The position numbers and the translations under genes were made by a program. 8,632 nt of DNA from Actinomycetota bacterium. GTDB lineage: Bacteria > Actinomycetota > Acidimicrobiia > Acidimicrobiales > Ilumatobacteraceae. This document shows positions 1 through 5,794 of the stretch, in pieces. How positions within the stretch are numbered: position 1 is the first letter of the stretch; each line of letters opens with the position of its first letter. The notes beneath the pieces were generated by a model, which saw only the letters and a program-made list of their open reading frames with translations, was not told the origin of the DNA and did no database searches. The stretch is taken from NCBI GenBank assembly GCA_026393655.1, contig JAPKZT010000100.1, forward strand, positions 1 through 8,632, read 5' to 3'.

Positions 1-1
1 A

Positions 2-325
2 GTTGAAAGCCCAAAACTTAAACTCGATAGATCTGTTGCTGTTATTGAAGTACCAGCAAATAGTGGCAACGAATTAGTAATCAACGTTGTTGCTTTATCG
101 AACGGTTTATTTCCTGTTGATGTGCGAATTTTTACGGCCGATGGGTCAAGCCAACTTGGTAAAAAAATTGAAGTCTCAGCTCGAGTGAATGCAATTGCTG
201 GTATGGGTCAAGTTGTAAGTGGGGTCGCTTTATTGTTGCTCTTAACCTGGTGGGCTGCCCACTTTCGGCGCAAATATCGCACTCAAGTCAGTGATGAACA
301 TCCCGTACTACGCTCGGATACATGA
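2..325 (+). CDS. C-terminal part of a DUF6049-type membrane protein (5' end outside window)
   Basis: The reading frame is open from base 2 to the TGA at 323-325, giving about 107 codons with no start needed, so this is the 3' end of a longer gene. The visible part is a beta-rich extracytoplasmic segment (an FPVDVRIFTADGSS stretch), then one membrane helix (GVALLLLLTWWAAHF) and a short basic, probably cytoplasmic tail (RRKYR onward). This matches the C-terminus of the DUF6049 family (Rv3909 in M. tuberculosis), large secreted proteins anchored by a C-terminal helix, and the neighbouring genes support that reading. The molecular function of the family is not established. The stop overlaps the next gene's start in an ATGA arrangement, so the two are probably co-transcribed and translationally coupled. 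Family assignment from such a short piece is moderately sure; the membrane anchor is clear. Confidence 0.65.
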   Translation, partial: VESPKLKLDRSVAVIEVPANSGNELVINVVALSNGLFPVDVRIFTADGSSQLGKKIEVSARVNAIAGMGQVVSGVALLLLLTWWAAHFRRKYRTQVSDEHPVLRSDT

Positions 326-1155
326 CCATCCGCATAGTTACAGACTCTGCTTGCGATATCCCTCAAGCATTAGTTGAAAAATACAACATCACTATCGTTC
401 CATTAACTTTTAGTTTTGGGGATAAAGAATTTATCGATCGACAAAGCTTGACGACCGAAGAATTTTGGAAACATTGTGCCGATTCGCCAACTCTGCCGCA
501 GACTGCGGCGCCGGCGCCAGGACAATTTACTCAGGCTTACCGCACTCTGATACAACAAGGCGCAACGGGCATCCTCGTAATCAGCCTTTCGCGTGAACTC
601 TCAGCAACTATGCAGTCGGCTGAAACAGGGGCAAAAGAATCTGGTGTTTCTGTGCCGGTGCGATTTGTTGATAGTCGTTCAGCCAGCATGGGCCAAGGAA
701 TCACCGTTATCGCAATCGCCAAAATGGCGGCCAATGGTGCCTCGCTTGATGAGCTTGAAGTTGCAGCAAACAATTTTGCCAGTCGGACAAAAGTTTTTGG
801 TGCTTTAGACACGCTTGAAAACCTCAAAAAAGGTGGACGAATTAGCAACACCAAAGCCTTTCTGGCATCGGCTTTGGCAATTAAACCAATTATCGAAGTG
901 CGAGGTGGAAAACTAGAAGAAGGCGGCAAAGAACGAACTCGGGGCAAAGCACTTGCTTTTCTAATAGAAAAAATTAGATCTGCCGGAGAAATTACCGACT
1001 TGGCCGTATTGCATGCTCAATGCAGCGATATTGATTCATTTGTCGCGCAGTTAAAGACAATTTACAATGGTGAAATAATTGTCAGTGATATTGGATCGGT
1101 TATTGGCTCACATACAGGAATTGGAACTGTTGGTGTGACATATCACGTTAAGTGA
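322..1155 (+). CDS. DegV family protein (fatty-acid-binding, FakB-like)
   Basis: This is a full-length 277-residue DegV-family protein. DegV/FakB proteins hold a single fatty acid in a buried pocket and, with the kinase FakA, feed exogenous fatty acids into phospholipid synthesis. Visible family motifs are TDSACDIP near residue 7, the PQTAAPAPGQF segment (usual TSQPSP-type loop) near 59, the ISLSRELSATMQSA lipid-pocket segment near 87, DSRSASMGQG near 117, LENLKKGGRIS near 165, IKPIIEVRGGKLE near 188 and the C-terminal SHTGIGTVGV. The length is typical. The ATG overlaps the stop of the upstream gene (ATGA), which fixes the start and implies an operon. No FakA-like partner is in the window, so the lipid role is inferred from the family alone. 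Its position is odd: related actinobacteria carry the lipid II flippase gene murJ/mviN between the DUF6049 gene and the trx genes. Confidence 0.92.
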   Translation: MTIRIVTDSACDIPQALVEKYNITIVPLTFSFGDKEFIDRQSLTTEEFWKHCADSPTLPQTAAPAPGQFTQAYRTLIQQGATGILVISLSRELSATMQSAETGAKESGVSVPVRFVDSRSASMGQGITVIAIAKMAANGASLDELEVAANNFASRTKVFGALDTLENLKKGGRISNTKAFLASALAIKPIIEVRGGKLEEGGKERTRGKALAFLIEKIRSAGEITDLAVLHAQCSDIDSFVAQLKTIYNGEIIVSDIGSVIGSHTGIGTVGVTYHVK

Positions 1156-1202
1156 CATTCCCCAATTAATGGGTCGCGCAGAACTAGCGTAAAAGTTCAG
1201 CG

Positions 1203-2933
1203 ATGAGACCTCTACCCCTTGAAGAACCTGAAGATTCGCAGCGACTCTTCGCTCGTCGATATCGCCTCGACCGCCAAATTGCTCGTGGTGGGATGGCAGA
1301 AGTTTGGCTCGGCGTTGACACGTACTTAGATCGTAAAGTTGCAATCAAAGTTCTTAAACCACAACTCGCCAATGATCCTGTTATCGCCGAACGTTTTCGT
1401 CGAGAAGCACTTGCTTGTGCTGGATTAAATCATGCCAACATCGTTTCGGTTTACGACTCGGTTGAGGATGAAGGTCGACAAGCGGTGGTGATGCAATACA
1501 TCGACGGCAAGAGTCTGCGCGAACTTTTAGACCGAAGGAAGAGACTCGGGGCACTCGTAACAATTCACATGGGTATCGCAATGGCTAGCGCTCTTGATTT
1601 CGCACATCGCGCCGGCCTAGTGCATCGCGATGTGAAGCCTGGCAATATTTTGGTTACACCTGAAGGCAGATTTCTTCTCGCTGATTTTGGCATTGCCAAG
1701 GCACTCAGCACAGCCGGCGAAGATTTAACCGATGACAACGTCATGATGGGCACAGCAAAATATTTATCTCCAGAGCAAGTGCGTGGAAAACCTCTCGACG
1801 GTCGCGCAGATCTTTACGGACTCGGCCTTGTGATGTACGAATGTCTCGCTGGAAAAGTTCCATTTATTGGTGAAACCGATGCAGACACGGCGTTGGCTAG
1901 GTTGCAACGAGAGCCGACTGATCTTTCTCAATTGAGATCATCGCTTGCGCCAGAACTTGTACATGTGATTCACAAATTGATGGCAAGAAATCCTGAGCAT
2001 CGCTATTCGACTGGTCAAGAAACATCCGAAGCATTAACTAAAGCGATTGAGGCTCAGAATAATTACGTGACTTCAATGACTCCCCCATCTGGGGTCAAGT
2101 CACCAACACCAATAAATCAGTCATTCGTGCATAAAGAATCTTTGATCAGTCAGATTTCTGAGCCGCCAGTTGAAAACCGGTCTGAAGGCCGGGTTGAAGA
2201 TTTTGTTGAAGACTTTATTCAAGAACCAGATAAAAAACGAAAGTCAAAAAAGAAAGTCGACAAGATACAAAAAAACGAAATGAAGATTAAAGAAAAAGAT
2301 ACAAAAAAACGAAATAAGCGTTCTAAATCATCTGGCGGCCGAATACCAACCTCAACAAAGATTCTCGGTTTGATCGCGATTTTATTAAGTATCGCGGTGA
2401 TGTATGTCGCAACTCAGGGTTTTGATCCGTCGCTACTTACTTCGAGAATTTCTTCAACTCAAGCAAACTCAGGCATCGCACCAGTAATTATTTCTCGGGT
2501 AGTCAGTTATGACCCAAATGGTCAAGATGGTTTAGAAAATGAAGCTGGTATTTGGGCTCTGACCGACAACGATCAGAAAACTGCATGGTCTACGGACTGT
2601 TACGCCACAGCATTTTTCGGCGAAAAAAAATATGTTGGGGCCTTAATTGAACTTTCGCAACCAGCATCTGGTGTTTTAAAAGTCGGCATGCAAAATGGTC
2701 CGTGGTCGCTTGAGATCTACACGGCAACTGGCGCTGCTCCTACTTCGCTAGAGCAATGGGGTGAGCCGACGGCTACCGACTACAACACTCGACGCGGCGT
2801 CGCGCAATTTATGGTGCCGAGTCAGACGCAATTCGTTTTGCTGATGATGCGCGAAATTGGAATGAGTGATCAATGCAGTCCAGATAATCCGTACCAAGGG
2901 TTAATGCAAGATGTTTCTTTTAACGCTGCATAA
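1203..2933 (+). CDS. Transmembrane Ser/Thr protein kinase with MviN-type sugar-binding-like ectodomain
   Basis: This 576-residue Hanks-type kinase has an N-terminal cytoplasmic catalytic domain (about 20-280). It carries a glycine loop (IARGGMAEVWLG, 26-37), ATP-binding Lys49 in VAIK, candidate helix-C Glu68, catalytic loop HRDVKPGN (141-148), DFG (161-163), a threonine-bearing activation segment ending in SPE (189-191), Asp203 and Arg267. All residues needed for catalysis are present. A disordered linker follows, with a very Lys-rich stretch (about 343-375), one membrane helix (about 386-403) and an extracytoplasmic domain (about 425-576). The ectodomain ALTDNDQKTAWST resembles the discoidin/galactose-binding-like domain at the end of mycobacterial MviN (Rv3910). 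Its two cysteines (466, 557) could form a disulfide. The likely role is sensing envelope state and phosphorylating cell-wall regulators; ligand and substrates are inferred only. The ATG at 1203 has only a weak ribosome binding site, but the kinase fold begins shortly after it. Confidence 0.9.
   Translation: MRPLPLEEPEDSQRLFARRYRLDRQIARGGMAEVWLGVDTYLDRKVAIKVLKPQLANDPVIAERFRREALACAGLNHANIVSVYDSVEDEGRQAVVMQYIDGKSLRELLDRRKRLGALVTIHMGIAMASALDFAHRAGLVHRDVKPGNILVTPEGRFLLADFGIAKALSTAGEDLTDDNVMMGTAKYLSPEQVRGKPLDGRADLYGLGLVMYECLAGKVPFIGETDADTALARLQREPTDLSQLRSSLAPELVHVIHKLMARNPEHRYSTGQETSEALTKAIEAQNNYVTSMTPPSGVKSPTPINQSFVHKESLISQISEPPVENRSEGRVEDFVEDFIQEPDKKRKSKKKVDKIQKNEMKIKEKDTKKRNKRSKSSGGRIPTSTKILGLIAILLSIAVMYVATQGFDPSLLTSRISSTQANSGIAPVIISRVVSYDPNGQDGLENEAGIWALTDNDQKTAWSTDCYATAFFGEKKYVGALIELSQPASGVLKVGMQNGPWSLEIYTATGAAPTSLEQWGEPTATDYNTRRGVAQFMVPSQTQFVLLMMREIGMSDQCSPDNPYQGLMQDVSFNAA
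2262..2315 (+). repeat. 20-bp direct repeat pair inside the kinase juxtamembrane segment
   Basis: Bases 2262-2281 and 2296-2315 are identical over 20 bp (AAGATAC followed by seven A, then CGAAAT). The offset is 34 nt, which is not a multiple of three, so the copies are read in different frames (KIQKNE versus KDTKKRNK-type peptides). Both encode basic residues, and the stretch forms the Lys-rich linker before the membrane helix. Confidence 0.85.
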
Positions 2934-2953
2934 AATAAAACTAGATGTAACTT

Positions 2954-3292
2954 GTGATTTCAAATCCGTTTACCGATCCGAAATGGGCAGATAAAACACT
3001 TCGCCTAATTGATCGCACCGTCAGTTTTGTTCGGGATAAAACGACTCGCCCTCTTGCAAATCTTGTGCGAGCCATCGTGTTCGGAGTGATTTTGATAGTT
3101 GCTGGCCTGTTGATCTTTATTTTTGGCTTAATCGGGTTAGTTCGTGCATTCAACGAGTTATTGGATGTTTGGTTGACCAGAGCAACTGCTGTCTGGGTGT
3201 CATATTTTTTGTTGTCGCTATTATTTACAAGCCTCGGTGCACTGATGATGCGTAAGCGACATCAATCTTCTACTAACTCAAAGAACAAATAA
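2954..3292 (+). CDS. Small two-helix membrane protein of unknown function
   Basis: This is a 112-residue protein starting at a GTG, 20 bases after the kinase stop. The N-terminal 37 residues are polar and include a basic/acidic segment (RTVSFVRDKTTRPL). Two hydrophobic helices follow (about 38-63 and 79-99), joined by a short loop (NELLDVWLTRAT), with a short basic tail (MMRKRHQSS). The topology is probably both ends in the cytoplasm. I do not recognise a family with confidence. Small holin-like or phage-holin-superfamily proteins look similar, but helix pairs are too common to decide. It sits between the kinase and trxB, roughly where M. tuberculosis has sigM and Rv3912; it is not a sigma factor. 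Close spacing suggests the same transcript as the kinase. The GTG has no strong Shine-Dalgarno, so the exact start is uncertain. Confidence 0.7.
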   Translation: MISNPFTDPKWADKTLRLIDRTVSFVRDKTTRPLANLVRAIVFGVILIVAGLLIFIFGLIGLVRAFNELLDVWLTRATAVWVSYFLLSLLFTSLGALMMRKRHQSSTNSKNK

Positions 3293-3298
3293 ATTAAC

Positions 3299-3304
3299 GG
3301 AAGG
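3299..3304 (+). promoter_or_regulatory. Shine-Dalgarno of trxB
   Basis: GGAAGG lies 7 nt before the ATG at 3312 and decides that start against the second in-frame ATG six residues in. Confidence 0.7.
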
Positions 3305-3311
3305 CGATTTA

Positions 3312-4268
3312 ATGTCGGCTATAGAAATGACCCCTCAAAAAGTAATTATCATCGGCTCAGGCCCTGCTGGTTTGACTGCCGCGATTTACACTGCCCGAGC
3401 CAATCTTGCGCCACTAGTAATCGAGGGTGAGCCATCTTCGACTTCTGATCAACCTGGTGGCCAGTTGATGCTGACGACAGAGGTTGAGAACTTTCCTGGG
3501 TTTCCAGAAGGTGTGATGGGGCCTGACTTGATGATGAAATTTCGCGATCAAGCTGCGAGATTCAATACAACTTTTATCACCGAAAAAGTTACGAAGGTTG
3601 ATTTCTCACAACGACCATTTACTGTTTGGGTGCGGGACACGAAATACACCGCTGAGTCAATAATTGTTAGTACTGGTGCACAGTCAATCATGCTTGGACT
3701 AGAAAATGAGTCTCGTTTCTACGGGCACGGTCTTTCAACATGCGCCACTTGCGACGGATTTTTCTTTCGGGGGCAAGAAATTGTCGTAGTCGGAGGTGGT
3801 GACTCAGCAATCGAAGAGGCAACTTTCTTGACAAAGTTCGCGTCAAAAGTAACGATTGTCCATCGTCGTGATAGTTTACGCGCCTCAAAAATTATGCAAG
3901 ATCGCGCGCGAAATAATCCAAAAATTGAATTCAAATGGAACTCACAAGTAACTGAAATCATCGGCACCGACAAACTTGAAGGAATCGGTTTAGTCGACAC
4001 AGTGACCGGAGAGAGTTCAAAAATGTCGGTGACTGGATTATTTGTGGCAATCGGTCACCGCCCAAACACTGATCTGTTTAAGAATATTCTTGATATGGAA
4101 GCCAATGGTTATTTGCAAACTCGACCTGGTTCGTCGTATACGAACATTGATGGAGTTTTTGCATGCGGTGATGTGCAAGACCACACTTACCGACAGGCAA
4201 TTACGGCCGCCGGTTCTGGTTGCATGGCTGCAATTGATTGTGAACGTTGGCTTGAGGCGCAACATTAA
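3312..4268 (+). CDS. trxB: Thioredoxin reductase (NADPH)
   Basis: This 318-residue FAD flavoenzyme transfers electrons from NADPH to thioredoxin in the cytoplasm. The FAD dinucleotide-binding motif GSGPAG is at 15-20, followed by LTAAIYTARA. The redox-active pair lies in STCATCDGFFF (Cys144 and Cys147), typical of low-molecular-weight bacterial TrxR. The NADPH-binding motif GGGDSA is at 161-166 with HRRD (184-187) for the adenine phosphate. The C-terminal FAD motif ACGDVQDHTYRQA (284 onward) precedes GSGCMAA. Length is normal for the family and no key residue is missing. The gene is followed after 78 bases by trxA, its substrate, as in M. tuberculosis trxB2-trxC. A good Shine-Dalgarno supports the start. 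Confidence 0.97.
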   Translation: MSAIEMTPQKVIIIGSGPAGLTAAIYTARANLAPLVIEGEPSSTSDQPGGQLMLTTEVENFPGFPEGVMGPDLMMKFRDQAARFNTTFITEKVTKVDFSQRPFTVWVRDTKYTAESIIVSTGAQSIMLGLENESRFYGHGLSTCATCDGFFFRGQEIVVVGGGDSAIEEATFLTKFASKVTIVHRRDSLRASKIMQDRARNNPKIEFKWNSQVTEIIGTDKLEGIGLVDTVTGESSKMSVTGLFVAIGHRPNTDLFKNILDMEANGYLQTRPGSSYTNIDGVFACGDVQDHTYRQAITAAGSGCMAAIDCERWLEAQH

Positions 4269-4309
4269 TGATTCACTTTTCGTATATGTCACCGAGATAA
4301 CCTAAAAGT

Positions 4310-4330
4310 GTTCTCGTGATTAGTGAGAAC
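4310..4330 (+). promoter_or_regulatory. Inverted repeat in the trxB-trxA gap (possible operator or hairpin)
   Basis: GTTCTC at 4310-4315 and GAGAAC at 4325-4330 are perfect inverted halves separated by 9 nt, just upstream of the trxA ribosome binding site. It could be a protein-binding site or an RNA hairpin modulating trxA. Six-bp arms are short, so chance is possible. Confidence 0.3.
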
Positions 4331-4335
4331 TTGAC

Positions 4336-4341
4336 GAAAGG
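4336..4341 (+). promoter_or_regulatory. Shine-Dalgarno of trxA
   Basis: GAAAGG lies 5 nt before the ATG at 4347 and supports that start. Confidence 0.6.
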
Positions 4342-4346
4342 TTTTT

Positions 4347-4685
4347 ATGGCAGATGGAATAGTCATTCTGACAAGTGCAAATTTTGACGAGACAATTAAG
4401 TCTTCAACGACACCAATTCTGGTTGACTTTTGGGCAGAGTGGTGTGGGCCTTGCAAAGCAATGAATCCGATTCTCACTGAAATTGCAAAAGAACAGGCTG
4501 GCAAAGTTATTATCGCCAAACTTAATGTTGACGACCACGGTGATATTGCACAACGCTTCAGTGTGATGAGCATTCCAACAATGATGCTTTTTAGTGACGG
4601 TGAAATGAAAAAGAAAATGATCGGCGCCAAGGGCAAGCCACAGTTACTCGCGGAGATCGCAGAATTTATCCCGACAAAGAGTTAA
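4347..4685 (+). CDS. trxA: Thioredoxin
   Basis: This 112-residue classical thioredoxin reduces protein disulfides in the cytoplasm and is recycled by the TrxB encoded just upstream. It has VDFWAEWCGPCK with the active-site Cys33 and Cys36, the buried Asp27 of VDFW, the cis-proline loop SIPT (Pro77) and the glycine of the MIGAKGK segment near 92-97. Length is normal and there is no signal peptide. The order trxB-trxA-cwlM copies the mycobacterial locus. Its TAA stop sits against an open frame that continues into the next gene, so the two are probably translationally coupled. Near the 3' end the coding sequence has an A-rich run (AAAAAGAAAA around 4608). Confidence 0.97.
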   Translation: MADGIVILTSANFDETIKSSTTPILVDFWAEWCGPCKAMNPILTEIAKEQAGKVIIAKLNVDDHGDIAQRFSVMSIPTMMLFSDGEMKKKMIGAKGKPQLLAEIAEFIPTKS

Positions 4686-4729
4686 TTTTCGGCGACAACT
4701 TTGCAGTTGTCGGCGATCTGCAACGTCGA
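4685..4729 (+). other. Probable 5' extension of the cwlM-like gene with a non-standard start
   Basis: The frame of the following gene stays open upstream of its TTG at 4730, back to a stop at 4601-4603. The added residues (FGDNFAVVGDLQRRL) look like the first helix of a peptidoglycan-binding domain; mycobacterial CwlM has CGDRSAAVTEIRAAL at the same place, as I remember it. No ATG, GTG or TTG occurs in this frame between 4604 and 4729. ATT at 4685-4687 overlaps the trxA stop by one base (TAATT, where TAATG is a common stop/start overlap), making it the best candidate start. CTG at 4718 is another. Homology for the extension is persuasive; the start codon itself is unproven. Confidence 0.55.
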
Positions 4730-5656
4730 TTGCGTGACGCCGAACTTTTAGATCTATCTCTGGTTCAAGTTGGATCATTCTGTGAACTAACAAAGTCGGC
4801 AGTCGAAGAATTGCAGCGGCGGCGTGGTCTTCTTGTCTCTGGAGTTTGCGATCAGGCCACTTGGTTGACGCTTGTTGAATCGTCGTTTCAGTTAGGCGAC
4901 AGATTGAATTATTTGTCTTCACCATTACAACGAGGCGACGATGTGGCAGAGCTTCAAGAATTGTTGGCACGCACGGGTTTTGACTGTGGTCGCGTAGATG
5001 GCTATTTGGGCATAAAGACTGCTTCTTCGCTTAAAGATTTTCAGCGCAATTACGGACTAGTAATAGATGGCATTTGTGGTCCGGTCACGCTTCAAGCACT
5101 ACGTCGAGCAAGTCGACACAGTGGCAATGGCCCGGGTGTGGGGGTCGTTCGAGAACGTCACACGGCAGCAAGATATAGCGATGACCTCGCAGCATTTCGT
5201 GTTGTGGTCGGCCAATTCGGCGGGCTCGATAACCTAACTCATGAGTTGTGCGATCGATTGCGAGCCCAACGCACCAATGTCGCGGTTATCCACGATGATG
5301 ATCCGCACCGACATGCGCAACTTGCCAATGATTTCGCGGCCAACCTGTACATCGGCATTGAAACTCGCGAAACACGTGATGCTCCCCGTTTTGAAATCGC
5401 CTATTATCACACCAAAGGATTTCACTCGGTTACAGGTCATATCTTTGCGACCTTGGCCGCCGAAGCAATCGAACGCTCAGCGCCCTGGTTCTCGCCCACA
5501 GTTGCTGGCATGCGTTTACAAGTTCTACGTGAAACCACAATGCCGGCAATTCTCTGTGGATTAGGACCCTTGCGTGTTATTTATCCCCATAGTGCGGTAA
5601 TTGCTGATAATCTCGCGAAATCAATGGCTATATGGGTAAAAACTACTTCTTCGTAG
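4730..5656 (+). CDS. cwlM: CwlM-like peptidoglycan-binding protein with a degenerate Amidase_3 domain
   Basis: From the TTG this is 308 residues, but the first helix of the domain probably starts upstream (see 4685-4729). Two PG_binding_1 repeats cover about 1-50 and 66-124; the second is clear (RGDDVAELQELL, then FQRNYGLVIDGICGPVTLQAL). An Amidase_3-like domain follows (about 150-308). Compared with active zinc amidases, the first His site is Gln-Phe (GQFGG, 161-165), the second-ligand Glu position is Leu166, the second His is Glu211 (IGIETRE) and the catalytic Glu is replaced (MPAILCGLG, about Gly277). It is therefore very likely not a hydrolase. No signal peptide is seen, so it should be cytoplasmic. 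M. tuberculosis CwlM (Rv3915), also catalytically degenerate, is phosphorylated and controls MurA and lipid II flux; the same placement after trxA makes it the likely orthologue. A regulatory role here is inferred. Confidence 0.88.
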   Translation: MRDAELLDLSLVQVGSFCELTKSAVEELQRRRGLLVSGVCDQATWLTLVESSFQLGDRLNYLSSPLQRGDDVAELQELLARTGFDCGRVDGYLGIKTASSLKDFQRNYGLVIDGICGPVTLQALRRASRHSGNGPGVGVVRERHTAARYSDDLAAFRVVVGQFGGLDNLTHELCDRLRAQRTNVAVIHDDDPHRHAQLANDFAANLYIGIETRETRDAPRFEIAYYHTKGFHSVTGHIFATLAAEAIERSAPWFSPTVAGMRLQVLRETTMPAILCGLGPLRVIYPHSAVIADNLAKSMAIWVKTTSS

Positions 5657-5674
5657 TTTGAGTACCACAAACTG
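5640..5674 (+). other. Two overlapping, mutually exclusive hairpins at the cwlM 3' end
   Basis: AAACTAC (5640-5646) pairs with GTAGTTT (5653-5659) around a TTCTTC loop and spans the stop codon. AGTTTG (5655-5660) pairs equally well with CAAACT (5668-5673). Only one can form at a time. Neither is GC-rich or followed by a T tract, so a classical terminator is not supported, although the site lies between convergent genes. Confidence 0.35.
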
Positions 5675-5688
5675 ATTCTTGTTGAAAG

Positions 5689-5697
5689 TTATCCACA
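5689..5697 (+). promoter_or_regulatory. DnaA box (perfect TTATCCACA)
   Basis: Exact match to the high-affinity DnaA box, in the 138-base gap between the convergent cwlM and parB genes. A second box follows one helical turn away. Confidence 0.7.
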
Positions 5698-5699
5698 GG

Positions 5700-5708
5700 T
5701 TATGCACA
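5700..5708 (+). promoter_or_regulatory. Second DnaA box (TTATGCACA)
   Basis: Fits the TTATNCACA consensus, in the same orientation and 11 bp after the first box, so both face the same side of the helix. GCACA (5704-5708) also forms a 5-bp inverted repeat with TGTGC (5712-5716). Confidence 0.6.
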
Positions 5709-5794
5709 TACTGTGCGAAGTCTTGATAAAGGTTTATTCGTAACGTATACCTGAGAGTTAGTTTTACTTACCCAATTCGCATCAATAATTTTAG

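Noticed and set aside
537..947. 136-codon - strand frame inside degV
   Set aside because: DegV on the + strand has all its family motifs across this stretch; the antisense translation resembles nothing.
1161..1173. CCCA-ATTAA-TGGG hairpin between degV and the kinase gene
   Set aside because: A four-bp stem with no T tract is too weak to call a terminator.
5521..5536. Degenerate parS-like sequence in cwlM (GTTCTACGTGAAAC core)
   Set aside because: It matches 12 of 16 positions, but the bases encode a VLRETT segment that aligns with the conserved LRxTxMP region of Amidase_3, so coding constraint explains it.
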